64,000 nucleotides of DNA from Cenococcum geophilum 1.58 (lineage: Eukaryota > Ascomycota > Dothideomycetes > Gloniales > Gloniaceae). Location: NCBI GenBank assembly GCA_001692895.1, contig KV748209.1, positions 930,001 to 994,000 on the forward strand. Reading direction: 5' to 3'. The translations under genes were made by a program, and so were the position numbers. Positions 55,201 to 64,000 of this stretch are shown here, piece by piece. The notes under the pieces were generated by a model. The model was not told the DNA's origin and did not search any database. It saw only the letters and a list, made by a program, of their open reading frames with translations. Each line of letters starts with the position of its first letter. Within the stretch, counting starts at the first letter, position 1.

Positions 55201-56260
55201 AGAATATTAATACTAAAGAGGCAGCCCGGCTATATGTTTATTACGTCTACTAAATCTATAGACTACTAGATACTATTATATCTAATTATAGGCTATAGTT
55301 TATATCGGCCTTCTAGAATAAGTTTACCTAGATCTTAGGTATTAAGCTAAAGCTTTCTATAGCTTATTACCCCTAGATAGACGGTTAGATAGAAATTGTA
55401 AATTAGTACCTAGACTAGAGGCTTAGGCCCTTTATTAACTATTTCTAGAATAACTGGTCTAAACTACTACCCTTAATAGACTACGCGCAAGCAACCCTAC
55501 CCTATAACTCTATAGGGTTTGCCCCAATTCAGCTAGAAATAGGATATTTACCCCATATAAGCTTTAACTGGAAAAGGCTAAAAGAACCCTAAACTGTATA
55601 AGAGAAGCTATTTTATACTAAGGCCCAACAGTACGCTAAACGATTGGAGGAGGCCTGGACGGTAGCCCGTGAGAACCTAAAAAAAGCTTAAAGGTTAATA
55701 GAATAGCAGGCGAACAAACACCGTTAAGAGCCTGATTTTACCCCTAGCGATATAGTCTAGGTTATAATAAGGAATTAGAGGACTAAACGACCTAGCCGTA
55801 AGCTAGACTACTAAATAGTAGGACTATATAAGGTTCTTAAAAAGATAGGCAACTTATATAAAATAAAGCTCCTAGACTTAATTAGGGTTTACCCTATCTT
55901 CTTGCTAGATAAGTTACGGAAAGCTATAAATAACCTATTACCTAAATAAAAGAATGAGCCTCCCCTACTAGTTTAAGTAAACGGTGATAATAAATAGGAG
56001 GTTAATAAAATGCTAGCCTATAAGATAGTATGGGGAGCGCTAAAATACCGTATCTAATAGAAGGGCTACGATCCTAACTTAACCTAGTACCCTATGTAGA
56101 ACTTTATAGGCTACCCCTAAAAGCTTAAAGAATTTTATAACTAATACCCTAATGCGCCTAGACCCCTAAAGTACCTAGATAAATAGATAGAATGCTAGTA
56201 TAATAAAGATAATAAGTTACCGGAAAAATATAGGGACAAAAACGCCCTAAAGCCCTAATA
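52290..56260 (+). pseudogene. Gypsy pol remnant (PR-RT-RH-IN-chromodomain)
   Basis: Protease region ALINTRVNSFAFINT near 52320, with the D-T-G triad mutated. RT block FYINY..KLN (53463) to VYLDDILIYL (53760). RNase H with LKIDASNR near 54205. Integrase zinc region CKDC near 55005, core with FIDFYKLPRD near 55103 and YYPQIDGQIE near 55365. C-terminal chromodomain-like KMLAYKIVWGALKYRI near 56010. Many in-frame TAG/TAA codons. A chromodomain would direct integration to heterochromatin in active relatives. Confidence 0.85.
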
Positions 56261-56555
56261 TAGCTATCTGCCAAATTCTGCCATATTCTGCCGTTTTCTG
56301 CTAGTACCGTAAAATTTCAGATGTCTAGGAACTTCGACCGCCGGTTAAAGTTGTCTAATTAGTTAGATCCGTGCTAAGACCTAGCGGCTACTCTTTCTGG
56401 CCTAGTGCTTCCACTTAGCCCACAATCGCCCTTTGTACTTAGTTAGGACGGACTCGTGTCCCCTTTATCTCCTTATCTTATATTTTTATAATCCTATATT
56501 TATAAGCCTAGTGCTACCCTATTTTTTCTAACTAAGCCTAAGGGCAGGCTTTCTT

Positions 56556-56571
56556 TTAAAGAGGGGGGCGA
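56556..56571 (+). other. Gypsy polypurine tract
   Basis: AAAGAGGGGGGCGAT directly before the TGTAAT of the 3' LTR. Confidence 0.8.
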
Positions 56572-56782
56572 TGTAATGGCGCTATCGCACATTACCTACC
56601 AAATTCTGCCATATTCTGCTGACCTGCAATTGGCCCGCCTAAAGCTAGCGCCTTGGCGGCTTACCCTATATATTTGTTTACATCGGTCCTAGCGACCCCT
56701 TTTCCTTCTCTTTAGCTTAGTATCTTCGTAATACAGCATTCATTTAAGCTTCGGTTTAGAGGCATTTGTTTAAGCCATAACA
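56572..56782 (+). repeat. Gypsy 3' LTR
   Basis: 211-bp partner of 50597-50806, followed by CTATC (56783-56787). Part of its start (CTGCCAAATTCTGCCATATT) also occurs at 56267, inside the element. Confidence 0.9.
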
Positions 56783-57423
56783 CTATCCTAACACTAATTA
56801 GTATTATATACTTAGCCAGGTAGATATCAAATTAATAGATAAGGACTTATAGAAGTAGGTAACTAGTATTTAGCAAGGCATCGCAAATATTAAGAATCCA
56901 CCTTATAAGCTTGCTACTCGGCTTACTAAGAGAGCGGCGACAAGAGGAAAAGGTAGTAGAAGAGTACGCCAATCTACCTTAAGCAAAAGCTCTACAGTTA
57001 ATAGCCCAGGCGTTATTAATCACTTTTATATTAGCTCTATAGGCTTAATATTAGATTAGCAAATTACTTATACACTAGTAAGCCGACTACCCTTATTATC
57101 CTTACCTATATTACTAATATACCGGCCATAAGGTATTAACCGCGTAAAGGATCTAGAGAAGTTCTTTAAGTATTAAAGGTAGAGTATAGCTGGCAATCTT
57201 AACTAGGAGGCTGATTTTAAAGCTACGTATAAAGTCGTCCGTGATTTAAGGTGGGACTTAGAGCTCCTATATAATAAATCTAATAGTGCTAATCCTATTA
57301 AGGAGCTTATTAGTGCTAGTATTAAATTAGGTGTCGCAAGACGGCTATAAAAGGACTTAAAGAAGTGGGCAAATAAGCGTCGTATATAGCTTAAGGGAAG
57401 TTTTTAAGATATAGATAATTAGC

Positions 57424-57577
57424 AAAATATAGGGTGTCTCTACCACTGCTGGCGCCCCTATAGTAGTAGAGATGCCCTATATCTAGGTTCTTTAAGATAT
57501 AGATTATTATAATTAATAAAATATAAGGTGTCTTTGTCACTGCTAGCGCCCCTATAGTAATAAAGACACCCTATATA
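57424..57577. repeat. Two tandem hairpin units between convergent ORFs
   Basis: Units of about 97 bp, each holding a long stem: ATAGGGTGTCTCTACC../..GTAGAGATGCCCTAT around 57424-57482, and TAAGGTGTCTTTGTC../..AATAAAGACACCCTAT around 57521-57577, with a shared CTGCTGGCGCCCC-like centre. They lie between the ends of the accessory ORF and the transposase. They could be terminators, a dimer of a small foldback element, or both. Confidence 0.6.
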
Positions 57578-57658
57578 GAGCCTTTTAGTGTATTTATAAA
57601 TATTATATACGGTCAAAAACGCCGCCAAAGATTAATTACAACTCTTACCCTAAAAACC

Positions 57659-58694
57659 TCAACAATTATATCTACTATGTCGGAAATGGCCTCTTACGCT
57701 CTTACTCTTACTACCAACCTTATTTATACTCTAAAGAAGGAACGCCTTAAAGCTATAGCTAAAGGTTTCCGGGTACTCTAGCTAAGAGTATTACTCCCGC
57801 CAAATAAAGGCCTTCAGCTCTCTAAAAAACTCTTTAATTAGATTTAGATTAGGTAAGTATAGAGGTAAATATACTAGCTTAACGCTAAAGGCGTTAAAGA
57901 GAGACTGTATCCTTTCTAAATAATAGAAGCTAGCGTTATCTATAACTACTACTAATTGCTTAGCAGAAAAGCGATTACACCGTAGTAGAAGAGTATTTGC
58001 CACCCAGAACTTAAAGCCTTCGCCATTTATTAAGCCTTTATATACCAAAGCTGCTAGTACGCCGTTAATTATATACATAGGTAGTATATTAAGCCTCCTC
58101 TTACCCCGATTATATGGCGTCTATAAGACTAGTGCAATACTAGAAGGAGCCCAGCCTACCTTCTATATGCCTATCTTTAAATCCGCACCTAACTTATCTA
58201 TAAATACCAGTTAATTGGCAGTATACTATGATATAATAGCAAAATATATATCGCGATCGTAAGCGCTACGTTTAAGGGCTACCTAGCAACACTTCTTTAT
58301 ATAAGCTACTTTCTAAGCTCTATACTAGAGGATCTAATTAACTTACCTACTTCCTTATCCAGCCAGCCAAATAGAGCTCTTAAAATATCGTATAGCGGCT
58401 TACTACGACGTTAAACGTATCGTAGATTAGCCACTACAACTCGTCACTAAAGAGATTTGGCTTCTCCTTCAGCCGCATTAGTATCACCACAATTATCGAA
58501 TTACTTAGTAGGAACTAGCCACCTTTACCGTTTAAAGGTGCCAGAGTTAAGCTAAAGACTTGTAAGTTCCTTCTAATTAAGGCAATTAAGCGAATTGTAC
58601 AACCAGCGGCGGAGGCATACTCTGCTCGAGTCGCTCCAAGCCAAAGAAGATCCTTAATTAGAGCGTGCTAATATGGGCCCATTCGCGGAGCCAT
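57659..58694 (-). pseudogene. Tc1/mariner (IS630-type) transposase of the 9.7-kb element
   Basis: ATG at 58694. The N-terminal HTH region starts MAPRMGPY, then HALIKDLLWLGATRAEYASA. The best-preserved piece is 58078-57791: MYIINGVLAALVYKGLINGE, QLVVVIDNASFYYLERIQSL (second catalytic Asp kept) and VYLPLYLPNLNLIKEFFREL, where the expected SPDLNPIEEFF has lost its Asp but keeps the Glu after Lys. The end is GHFRHSRYNC then TGA at 57661-57659. In-frame stops mark it as inactive. The family cuts and pastes DNA at TA. Confidence 0.85.
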
Positions 58695-58815
58695 ACTACG
58701 GGTAGAGGATAGGTAGAAACCTTGCAATATTTAACAATGATCACGACACCATAGGAAAACCGATCGCGGACAGCTTTAGATTTGTCAGGAACAAGGTTCT
58801 TACAGCCAAGCATAG

Positions 58816-58937
58816 GGCTTCGCTTCGATTACTATGTACAGTTGGTGGCAATCAAGCGAGATTGGATGCGCGTACCGAATTCAAAATTTCGCAGCGCTCG
58901 CTAAAGGGGGGGGTGAAGCTGGTCGTGCATTTGACTG
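58816..58937 (-). repeat. Right TIR of the 9.7-kb element
   Basis: Inverted partner of 49205-49326, followed by TA (58938-58939). Confidence 0.88.
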
Positions 58938-59018
58938 TATGTATCTTTTCCGCCAGCCTGATCAGTGGTCTGACATATTTTGATGTGGGAGGCTCTTATC
59001 TGGAAGCGAGTTGCAGTT

Positions 59019-59209
59019 CGGAGGACGGCCCTAGAAAGAAATTTCTCCTTCCTTTTTAGGACGGGAGGTAAGCTCCCTATTTTTAACAGCCCTTTGGGGA
59101 CCTAGGGTGCCCCAAGCTTGGTTGCTTTGGGGATAGAGCCTCCGTAACTTTAGCGTGTCATCCCCCGTCCCAAAAAGGAAGGAGAAATATCTTTCTGGGC
59201 CGTCCTCCG
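59019..59209. mobile_element. MITE related to the 43-kb Tc1 element
   Basis: 191 bp with about 46-bp TIRs (CGGAGGACGG.. and ..CCGTCCTCCG). The TIR shares CGGAGGACGG and AGAAAGAAATTTCYCCTTCC with the element at 43064-45095. The right side is flanked by TA, the left by TT, so one target base may have mutated. No coding capacity. Confidence 0.8.
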
Positions 59210-59211
59210 TA

Positions 59212-60108
59212 GATAAGAAAACCACAATAACAGTAATGTGCAAATACTTATGCACGCGAGAATACGTTAGACTCACGCTTCTCGCCAAGACTACTTTCAA
59301 CCATCCCTGGAGCATCAACTACAGTGGCAGAGTCTGATCGAACATCCCGGATAGAGCTACAGGGACCACCTGGGAAGACTTTTAGCATTCCAAAAAAGCA
59401 AAAAGCAATACAAGCGCGATCAACACCGGGTTGGTTTTAGCAGCACGAATCCATTTGGATGCTAGTGACTTCTACCACCATCTTACCATCAGTAACTTGA
59501 TCATCAACTCACTTCAGAGTGAAAGCATTGTTGCTTTCCCTGGGACGAACGACATTCCTTCTTGTGGTCGTTGTGAACGAAAGTTTTCTTGATACGGTTT
59601 AGCGTGATGGTAGAAGGTCTAGGAACGAGAGGCTAAGGATTGATTTGGCATCGTGCAATATGTTGAGGCTTTTTGATTGTGGTGTAATTTGCTGTGTAAT
59701 TTACCGTGTAATTAAAAATGGTTTGTGTGGACTCGCTTCCCGGTCAGCTACGCTATTCCTAGGCAGGAGCAACACCCGATCATTTTCCCGCTACCCCAAG
59801 GGAAAGCCTCACGCAATCGCTGCGAGAGTATCAAACCAGAAGATGTGCCTATTTTCGTAGGCTCCTGTGCAAGCCCGCAGGAACGGGCGGGAGTAGAGAG
59901 CGTCCGCGAAGAGAGAAGGCAGAGAAGTGGTAGAGCCGCAGGCAGGAAACCACCATACGCGGGGTAGCCTTGTGGGCTTGCCGTCCACATGCTATTGAAA
60001 TCTAGCTGAGAGGAAAGAAAGCTGAGAATGGCGTTTGGACGTCATTTTAGACTCCAAGGGTTCGATTGAAGTTGTCGCAAGGCCGACATTTGACAGGGGG
60101 TTAGAAGG
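59212..60108. other. Intergenic stretch, nothing recognised
   Basis: No gene is supported. The word CTCGCTTCCCGGTCAGCTACG occurs at 59734 and again near 61067, showing a small dispersed duplication. Confidence 0.35.
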
Positions 60109-60110
60109 TA

Positions 60111-60818
60111 CAGTCAAATCTCTTTAGTACGATACTGTTTGTTCGGCCAAGCGTATCGTAATACCAATGGTATTGTTATATCAAGAGTCATGTGTTAGGT
60201 GAATAAGTAGGAACAAGAGGAGCTTAATACCTAAAAAGGCTTAGGGGTCGTTCGGTTGCAAAAGCGTCAGATTGAATCTGAACTGAAGGTCTGGCAGAAC
60301 GAACGCGTTCCTTCCCGATTTGACACGCGTCTGTGGCTCTATGGGTTGCACGGACGTGTGCAATCTGAAGCCTTCAGATTCAAATGAGCTTCGAGCTGAT
60401 TTGAACTGACGCCAAGACCTCTGTTCAGATTCTATATACGGTAAAGTTGCCAAATTTTTAGTGACTTTTAGCGTGTTTTTTGGGCGGTTAGAGGAACATC
60501 AAAATTTTGTGGCTGAAGTCAAGTTGAACTGGAATTCAACCGAACGGTCGCCTCAGAATCAGATTGGAGCTCCAGATCAACTCCATTCTGAAGCCCTGAT
60601 TCTGATCTGAACTTACAACCGAACGACCCCTTAGGATATCCACCTCGCGGGCCCTCTCCCACACAAATTCTCCACTATATTAGTAGTAGGTGCTTAACGA
60701 TATTATCAAAAGTCAGATTATCGTAATATTACACCAAAAAAGGCTGGAGTAAAGTGTGGAGATAGTAATGCAGAGGATATCGTTATATACCCCATATCGT
60801 ATTAAGGAGGTTTGACTG
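60111..60818. mobile_element. MITE F1 carrying a nested MITE
   Basis: Ends CAGTCAAATCTCTTTAGTAC (left) and its near-inverse at 60793-60818. TA on both sides. Internal words match MITE F2 (61486-61822) in the opposite orientation. Removing the nested 387-bp element plus TTA leaves about 318 bp, close to the 337 bp of F2. Confidence 0.78.
60244..60630. mobile_element. PIF/Harbinger-like MITE
   Basis: 387 bp with 15-bp TIRs GGGGTCGTTCGGTTG, flanked by TTA on both sides (60241-60243 and 60631-60633). A 3-bp TTA duplication is typical of PIF/Harbinger. No ORF of its own. Confidence 0.85.
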
Positions 60819-60896
60819 TAGTTGGGCAGTCTCTTGGGCTCGGCGACGTGCACGTGCTACTTTGTAATAACTTCTCGAGCCCCATGAGTGGCTCGC

Positions 60897-61066
60897 CTCT
60901 TCGGGGAAGAAAAAAGGCCGAAATTGGCATATAACACATTTAATTCAATATCAAAACAACTGCTCATTAAAAATTTATACGGTTTAGTGCATTAGAATCG
61001 CAGAGTGTCTACGATTTAGTGTTAGCGCAAGTGCCAATTTCAGCCAATATTTTCTTCCCCGAAGAG
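60897..61066. mobile_element. Small TIR element H
   Basis: 170 bp with TIRs CTCTTCGGGGAAGAAAA.. and ..TTTTCTTCCCCGAAGAG extended by GCCAATTTC/GAAATTGGC, flanked by CTCGC on both sides (60892-60896, 61067-61071), a probable 5-bp target duplication. Confidence 0.65.
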
Positions 61067-61485
61067 CTCGCTTCCCGGTCAGCTACGTTACGTATGTTCA
61101 TCGCTGCAGGGGAACGTAATCGCCACTCAAACGAGACAGTCATCCCCTGATCGCGATTCATATCACCGCCTTTTTAAAATACCCTTTTACTATACTATAA
61201 CTATAGCTTTTTCCCCTTCTTAATTTATAACCACCTCGGTGTCCCCCCTCCCTTGTATGCGCGCGGGGCTAGCATCAAAATTTTGCTAAGTGCATCATCC
61301 AGCGCAGACACTGTGCATAGGTAAGAAAGGTAAAGTCTTTGATTTTTAAGCTTCGTAGTAAATGTTTAAATTTAAAGTTTTCTAGTACGCAAAGTGGCGG
61401 GGCTTGATGGAGCCACGCGCCAAGGGCGCGGACGCCGGAGCTCGTGCGAACTGTACTGTATGTTTAACATACGCTGTTACTGGTG

Positions 61486-61822
61486 CAGGCAAAACTTCTT
61501 AATGCGATACCGGGTATATAACGACATATTTGGTATTACGATCTGCACGCCATGATCAAGCCTTTTTTGGTGTAACTAACGATAATCTGACTTTTGACGA
61601 CATCGTTAAGCTCTACCACGAATGTCGGTATAACTAGTTGTATGAGAAGGGGGTATATCCGGCCCGTAAAGAGGAAATCTATACCCTTTAGGCTTTAAGA
61701 TCCACTTTTTATTGAAGTTTTACTGCTTATTCGCCCTACACGTGACTCTTGATATAACAATACCATTGGTATTACGATATATTTGGCACCAAAACCCATA
61801 TCGTACTAAGGAGTTTTGCCTG
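61486..61822. mobile_element. MITE F2, inverted copy of F1
   Basis: 337 bp. Ends CAGGCAAAACTTCTTAATGC (left) and ..AAGGAGTTTTGCCTG (right). Its right end shares GTAATACCAATGGTATTGTT.. with the left end of F1, and its left end shares GGGTATATAACGA with the right end of F1. TA follows on the right; TG precedes on the left. Confidence 0.72.
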
Positions 61823-62023
61823 TACCCTGCAAGAGAACCCTGCCAACCCTCAGCCTTTCTGACAGCGTTCATTACTCGTTCTATTCCTGCCCGTCAGCAT
61901 GATTCAGATAGATAAATCTTGTACTATATTCCCACCTGCAGTCTTCGCGTTTTCGTTGTCCATCTTTGTATTTGTTCGGCCAGTCAGGGAACGAAAACGA
62001 ATCATTCAGTCTTATTATTTTCT

Positions 62024-63688
62024 ATGGCTCACTATTCAGGACATCAAGTTGTTGCCATCACAGTCTCATTTACCACACTTTCTGGAGTCATCCTTCTTCT
62101 GCGCCTATTCACACGCTTCGCACTTATCCGCAATGCCGGCAGCGAGGATTTCTGCATTGCTTTCGCCATGGTATGTTACCCTCCATACCTAGGCACTAGA
62201 CTTTGGGGCCATTCATTGCAGCTCCTTCATATATTAAACTTATACTGATGCTCTCCGAAGTTGTGCTCTATCGCATTAACTGTAACAATTTGCGAGCGTA
62301 GGTCTTTCGAACACTTCTTACATATCTTAAAACTTACTTCATAAAGAGGTAAAATATGGCATGGGACAGCACGTATACACTTTGTCCAAAGAGACATTGA
62401 TCAACTCGCAAAAGGTAACATGTGGCGCCTTTTATCATGAGAAGTAAGTTGCTGATTTGAGTTCCCAGCCGTTCTGGGCTAGTATCTGGATTTACAACCT
62501 CTCATTGACCTTCACGAAAGTCTCAATTCTCCTCCAATACCTACGGATTTTCACAACTAAGCAGTTCAGGGTTTTCTGCTGGGCTCTCTTAGGTTTCGTC
62601 GCCATTTACAGTACGTGGACGTTCTTTAGCAGTATTTTTGAATGCATGCCAGTAGCCTACTTCTGGGATAAAACCATTAAAGGCGGTCATTGCATGAACC
62701 AAGATGCTGTTTGGTTCACGAACGCAGCCGTAAACATCGTTACGGATTTCGCCATCATTATTTTGCCGATGCCGGTATTACGGAGTCTCAATTTGCCCTT
62801 GAAGCAAAAGAGAGCATTAATGCTTGTGTTTGCTCTCGGCGGATTGTAAGTTTAGTGGTACTTCCTATACCAGAATATCCAGGCCTGCTGATTTTAAATG
62901 CCCGTCACTTGTCTTGGACACTTTTAACCATCTCATAAGACTCTACTGATGGTCGCTTTTCTAGTGTTTGCATTGTGTCTATCCTGCGCCTTAAATCTCT
63001 TGTCTCTATTTCAAATTCCACCGATCCGACATTCGATAATTCTCCCGCAGCAACCTGGTCCTCCATCGAGATTAACGTGGGCCTCATTTGTGCTAGCCTA
63101 CCAACACTGCGACAATTATTGTCCCAGCTATTTCCCAGCGTCTTTTCCAGCACCCTCCGTGCCTCCAAATACTACCCGCAGGCAGGCTACTACCGTAGTG
63201 GTGACTCAAATCGGCAATTTTATAATATCCACCTTAGTGGCGTTAGAGGCACCAAGTTGAATTCATCCGACAAAGAGAGCGAAGAAGAAATGCTCGGCTT
63301 TCAGGCCACGAGAGTCGGTACGGGTCATGACTTCGAAGAACACGGAAAGACATCCAAAAAGGAAGGCGCCGGCCGCATTTTGCACAGTGCACGTGGCTCC
63401 ACCGATCTCAAAAAGGACAGATCGACTACCCCCAGAAATGCCACACCCGAAGACAACGAAATAAAAGTTGTGACTGTCGTGCAGCAGAGTGTGGAGCGGA
63501 ACCACTCAGTTCGAATCCCACAACCCTTGTCACCCCGGCTCCAAAAGCCTCCCTCACTCTCGTCTCGTAGTCCTTCTTTTACGCCCAAACCAAGCAATAA
63601 AATTCCAAGGCGCAAGATCGAGAAGGGCACTGATGGTGGCGATGACATGAGTGAACACGGCGTTGCGCTAGAACGGAGAGGTGTTTAA
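62024..63688 (+). CDS. Fungal rhodopsin-fold (PTH11/SAT4-type) integral membrane protein
   Basis: Five exons (62024-62170, 62261-62297, 62347-62414, 62469-62845, 62965-63688) join in frame to 450 residues. It starts MAHYSGHQVVAITVSFTTLS. Helix 1 is followed by RLFTRFALIRNAGSEDFCIA, typical of the family, then VKYGMGQHVYTLSKE, the helix WASIWIYNLSLTFTKVSILL, CWALLGFVAIYSTWTFF, the loop CMPVAYFWDKTIKGGHCMNQ, AVNIVTDFAIIILPMPVLRS and a last helix near FVCIVSILRL. About 170 C-terminal residues are Ser/Pro/Arg-rich and presumably cytosolic. Relatives include PTH11-like receptors, but many have no known ligand. The frame is intact and GC content is normal despite the repeat-rich left flank. Confidence 0.88.
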
Positions 63689-64000
63689 AGATGTTGTCAG
63701 CCCCTACGGTATCAACTCCTACGCATTATACGTTAAATACTGCCGTATTTTATATTAAAAAGACATAGTAAATAGATTTTGTTAGTATAAATAAAATTTA
63801 TATAATTTATTACAAAATTTATATATTTTTATAAATTTTATAATTTATAAATAATAGACAAAGTACAATAGGAACTAGAATGCGGTAGAGGATAGGCTCG
63901 GGCGTATTAAGGACACTATAAAATTATAGGGAACACCAACAGTATAGGCAGTAAAGCCATTATTATAGGCCAATATCGCTGCAAGCGCTCGACTGGCAAC
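63689..64000. other. AT-rich tail of window
   Basis: Mostly TATA/ATTT runs, resembling RIP-degraded repeat DNA. Nothing else is recognised. Confidence 0.4.

Larger units (their letters stand above)
50597..56782 (+). mobile_element. Full-length Ty3/Gypsy chromovirus-like retrotransposon, RIP-inactivated
   Basis: 6186 bp with LTRs 50597-50806 and 56572-56782, TGTAA..AACA ends, a 5-bp CTATC target duplication and a polypurine tract before the 3' LTR. Plus-strand order: gag with CCHC remnant (about 52075), protease, RT with YLDD (53762), RNase H, integrase zinc region (54900-55020), integrase core, and a chromodomain-like C-terminus (about 56010-56160). RT before integrase defines Gypsy. Stops throughout replace Gln and Trp codons. 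It sits inside the accessory frame of the 9.7-kb DNA element. Confidence 0.92.
49507..57423 (+). pseudogene. Accessory ORF of the 9.7-kb element, split by Gypsy; unknown family
   Basis: Read through stops, a long protein runs from MSPHPQQNRQSFLPP (49507). It passes a Gln/Ser-rich linker (QASQ, TYPQSNMSTPRYQATASR) and a more ordered part (PLPCLCVESK, AGGGVFITYNYNILI, VKVNTQHIGVHDVRFN) to 50596. After the Gypsy element it resumes at 56788 in the same frame (LIDKDL, ANIKNPPYKLATRLTKRAAT, RVKDLEKFFKY, ATYKVVRDLRWDLELLYNKS, KKWANKRRI) to about 57423. Nearly all stops replace expected Gln (TAG/TAA). Basic KR-rich patches could bind nucleic acid. It converges tail-to-tail on the transposase. No known domain recognised; it could be a cargo gene or a helper factor. 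Confidence 0.6.
49205..58937 (-). mobile_element. 9.73-kb Tc1/mariner-type element with 122-bp TIRs and a second ORF
   Basis: Left end 49205-49326 and right end 58816-58937 are inverted repeats of about 122 bp, beginning CAGTCAAATGCACGACCAGC, that differ by about one base in the C-run and one transition. TA flanks both ends. Inside are a transposase on the minus strand (58694-57659), a second, unrecognised frame on the plus strand (from 49507, resuming at 56788) and a Gypsy element (50597-56782) inserted into that frame. Without Gypsy and one target copy the element is about 3.54 kb. The coding parts are RIP-degraded, yet the TIRs are nearly identical. Confidence 0.85.

Noticed and set aside
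49205..58937. Reading the whole interval as a Starship-type giant element
   Set aside because: No tyrosine-recombinase captain is visible; TA flanks, long TIRs and a DDE transposase fit Tc1/mariner, and most of the size comes from the nested Gypsy.
1..64000. tRNA or rRNA genes
   Set aside because: No stretch with a convincing T-arm GGTTCRANNCC box plus acceptor pairing was found. The only tRNA-like text is the 13-base primer site at 5501.

Overview
The window looks like a filamentous ascomycete (Pezizomycotina) chromosome arm. Genes carry short introns (about 48-140 bp) with GT..AG ends and CTAAC/CTGAC-like branch sites. Gene families are fungal (HET, NACHT with C2H2 fingers, DUF6594, Dsc3, PTH11/SAT4-type rhodopsin fold, Tse2-like ADP-ribosyltransferase). 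The transposons are AT-rich, with stops mostly where Gln or Trp codons are expected and with LTR pairs that differ only by transitions, which is the mark of repeat-induced point mutation (RIP). I cannot name the species.

Layout. 0.3-6.1 kb: an alpha/beta-hydrolase gene split by a complete, RIP-mutated Ty1/Copia element with a 5-bp target duplication. 6.2-14.3 kb: two large multi-exon genes in head-to-head order, a SNF2/RING helicase-like ATPase on the minus strand and a NACHT-type STAND protein with C-terminal zinc fingers on the plus strand. 14.3-19.8 kb: repeat-rich DNA (minisatellites, inverted repeats, ambiguous bases) and one orphan coding stretch. 19.8-25.8 kb: a housekeeping block with ISA1, a Dabb-domain protein, DSC3, a decayed FAD amine oxidase and VTI1. 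26.8-29.1 kb: a lipoxygenase pseudogene. 30.3-42.3 kb: a HET-domain gene, two convergent Tse2-like ADP-ribosyltransferase genes, a DUF6594 membrane protein, a small hypothetical gene and a caspase-like protein with a C-terminal membrane segment. 43-61.8 kb: a nest of DNA transposons and one Ty3/Gypsy chromovirus. 62.0-63.7 kb: an intact rhodopsin-fold membrane protein.

Transposon nest. A 2.03-kb Tc1/mariner element (43064-45095) sits inside a duplicated host segment. A 9.73-kb TA-flanked element (49205-58937) has near-identical 122-bp terminal inverted repeats. It holds a Tc1/mariner transposase on one strand and an unrecognised second ORF on the other, and that ORF is cut in frame by the Gypsy element (50597-56782). 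A tandem array of short MITEs (47874-49202) beside its left end looks like internal-deletion derivatives of it. Further right are a MITE related to the 43-kb element, two inverted copies of another MITE (one carrying a PIF/Harbinger-like MITE with a TTA duplication), and a small 170-bp element.

How the genes may relate (inference): the NACHT-zinc finger protein, HET protein, caspase-like protein, Tse2-like pair and a decayed P-loop ATPase all belong to families tied to fungal non-self recognition, regulated cell death or toxicity. They lie within about 36 kb of repeat-rich DNA, which suggests an accessory immunity/conflict region beside a conserved housekeeping block. No direct evidence in the sequence shows that they act together.
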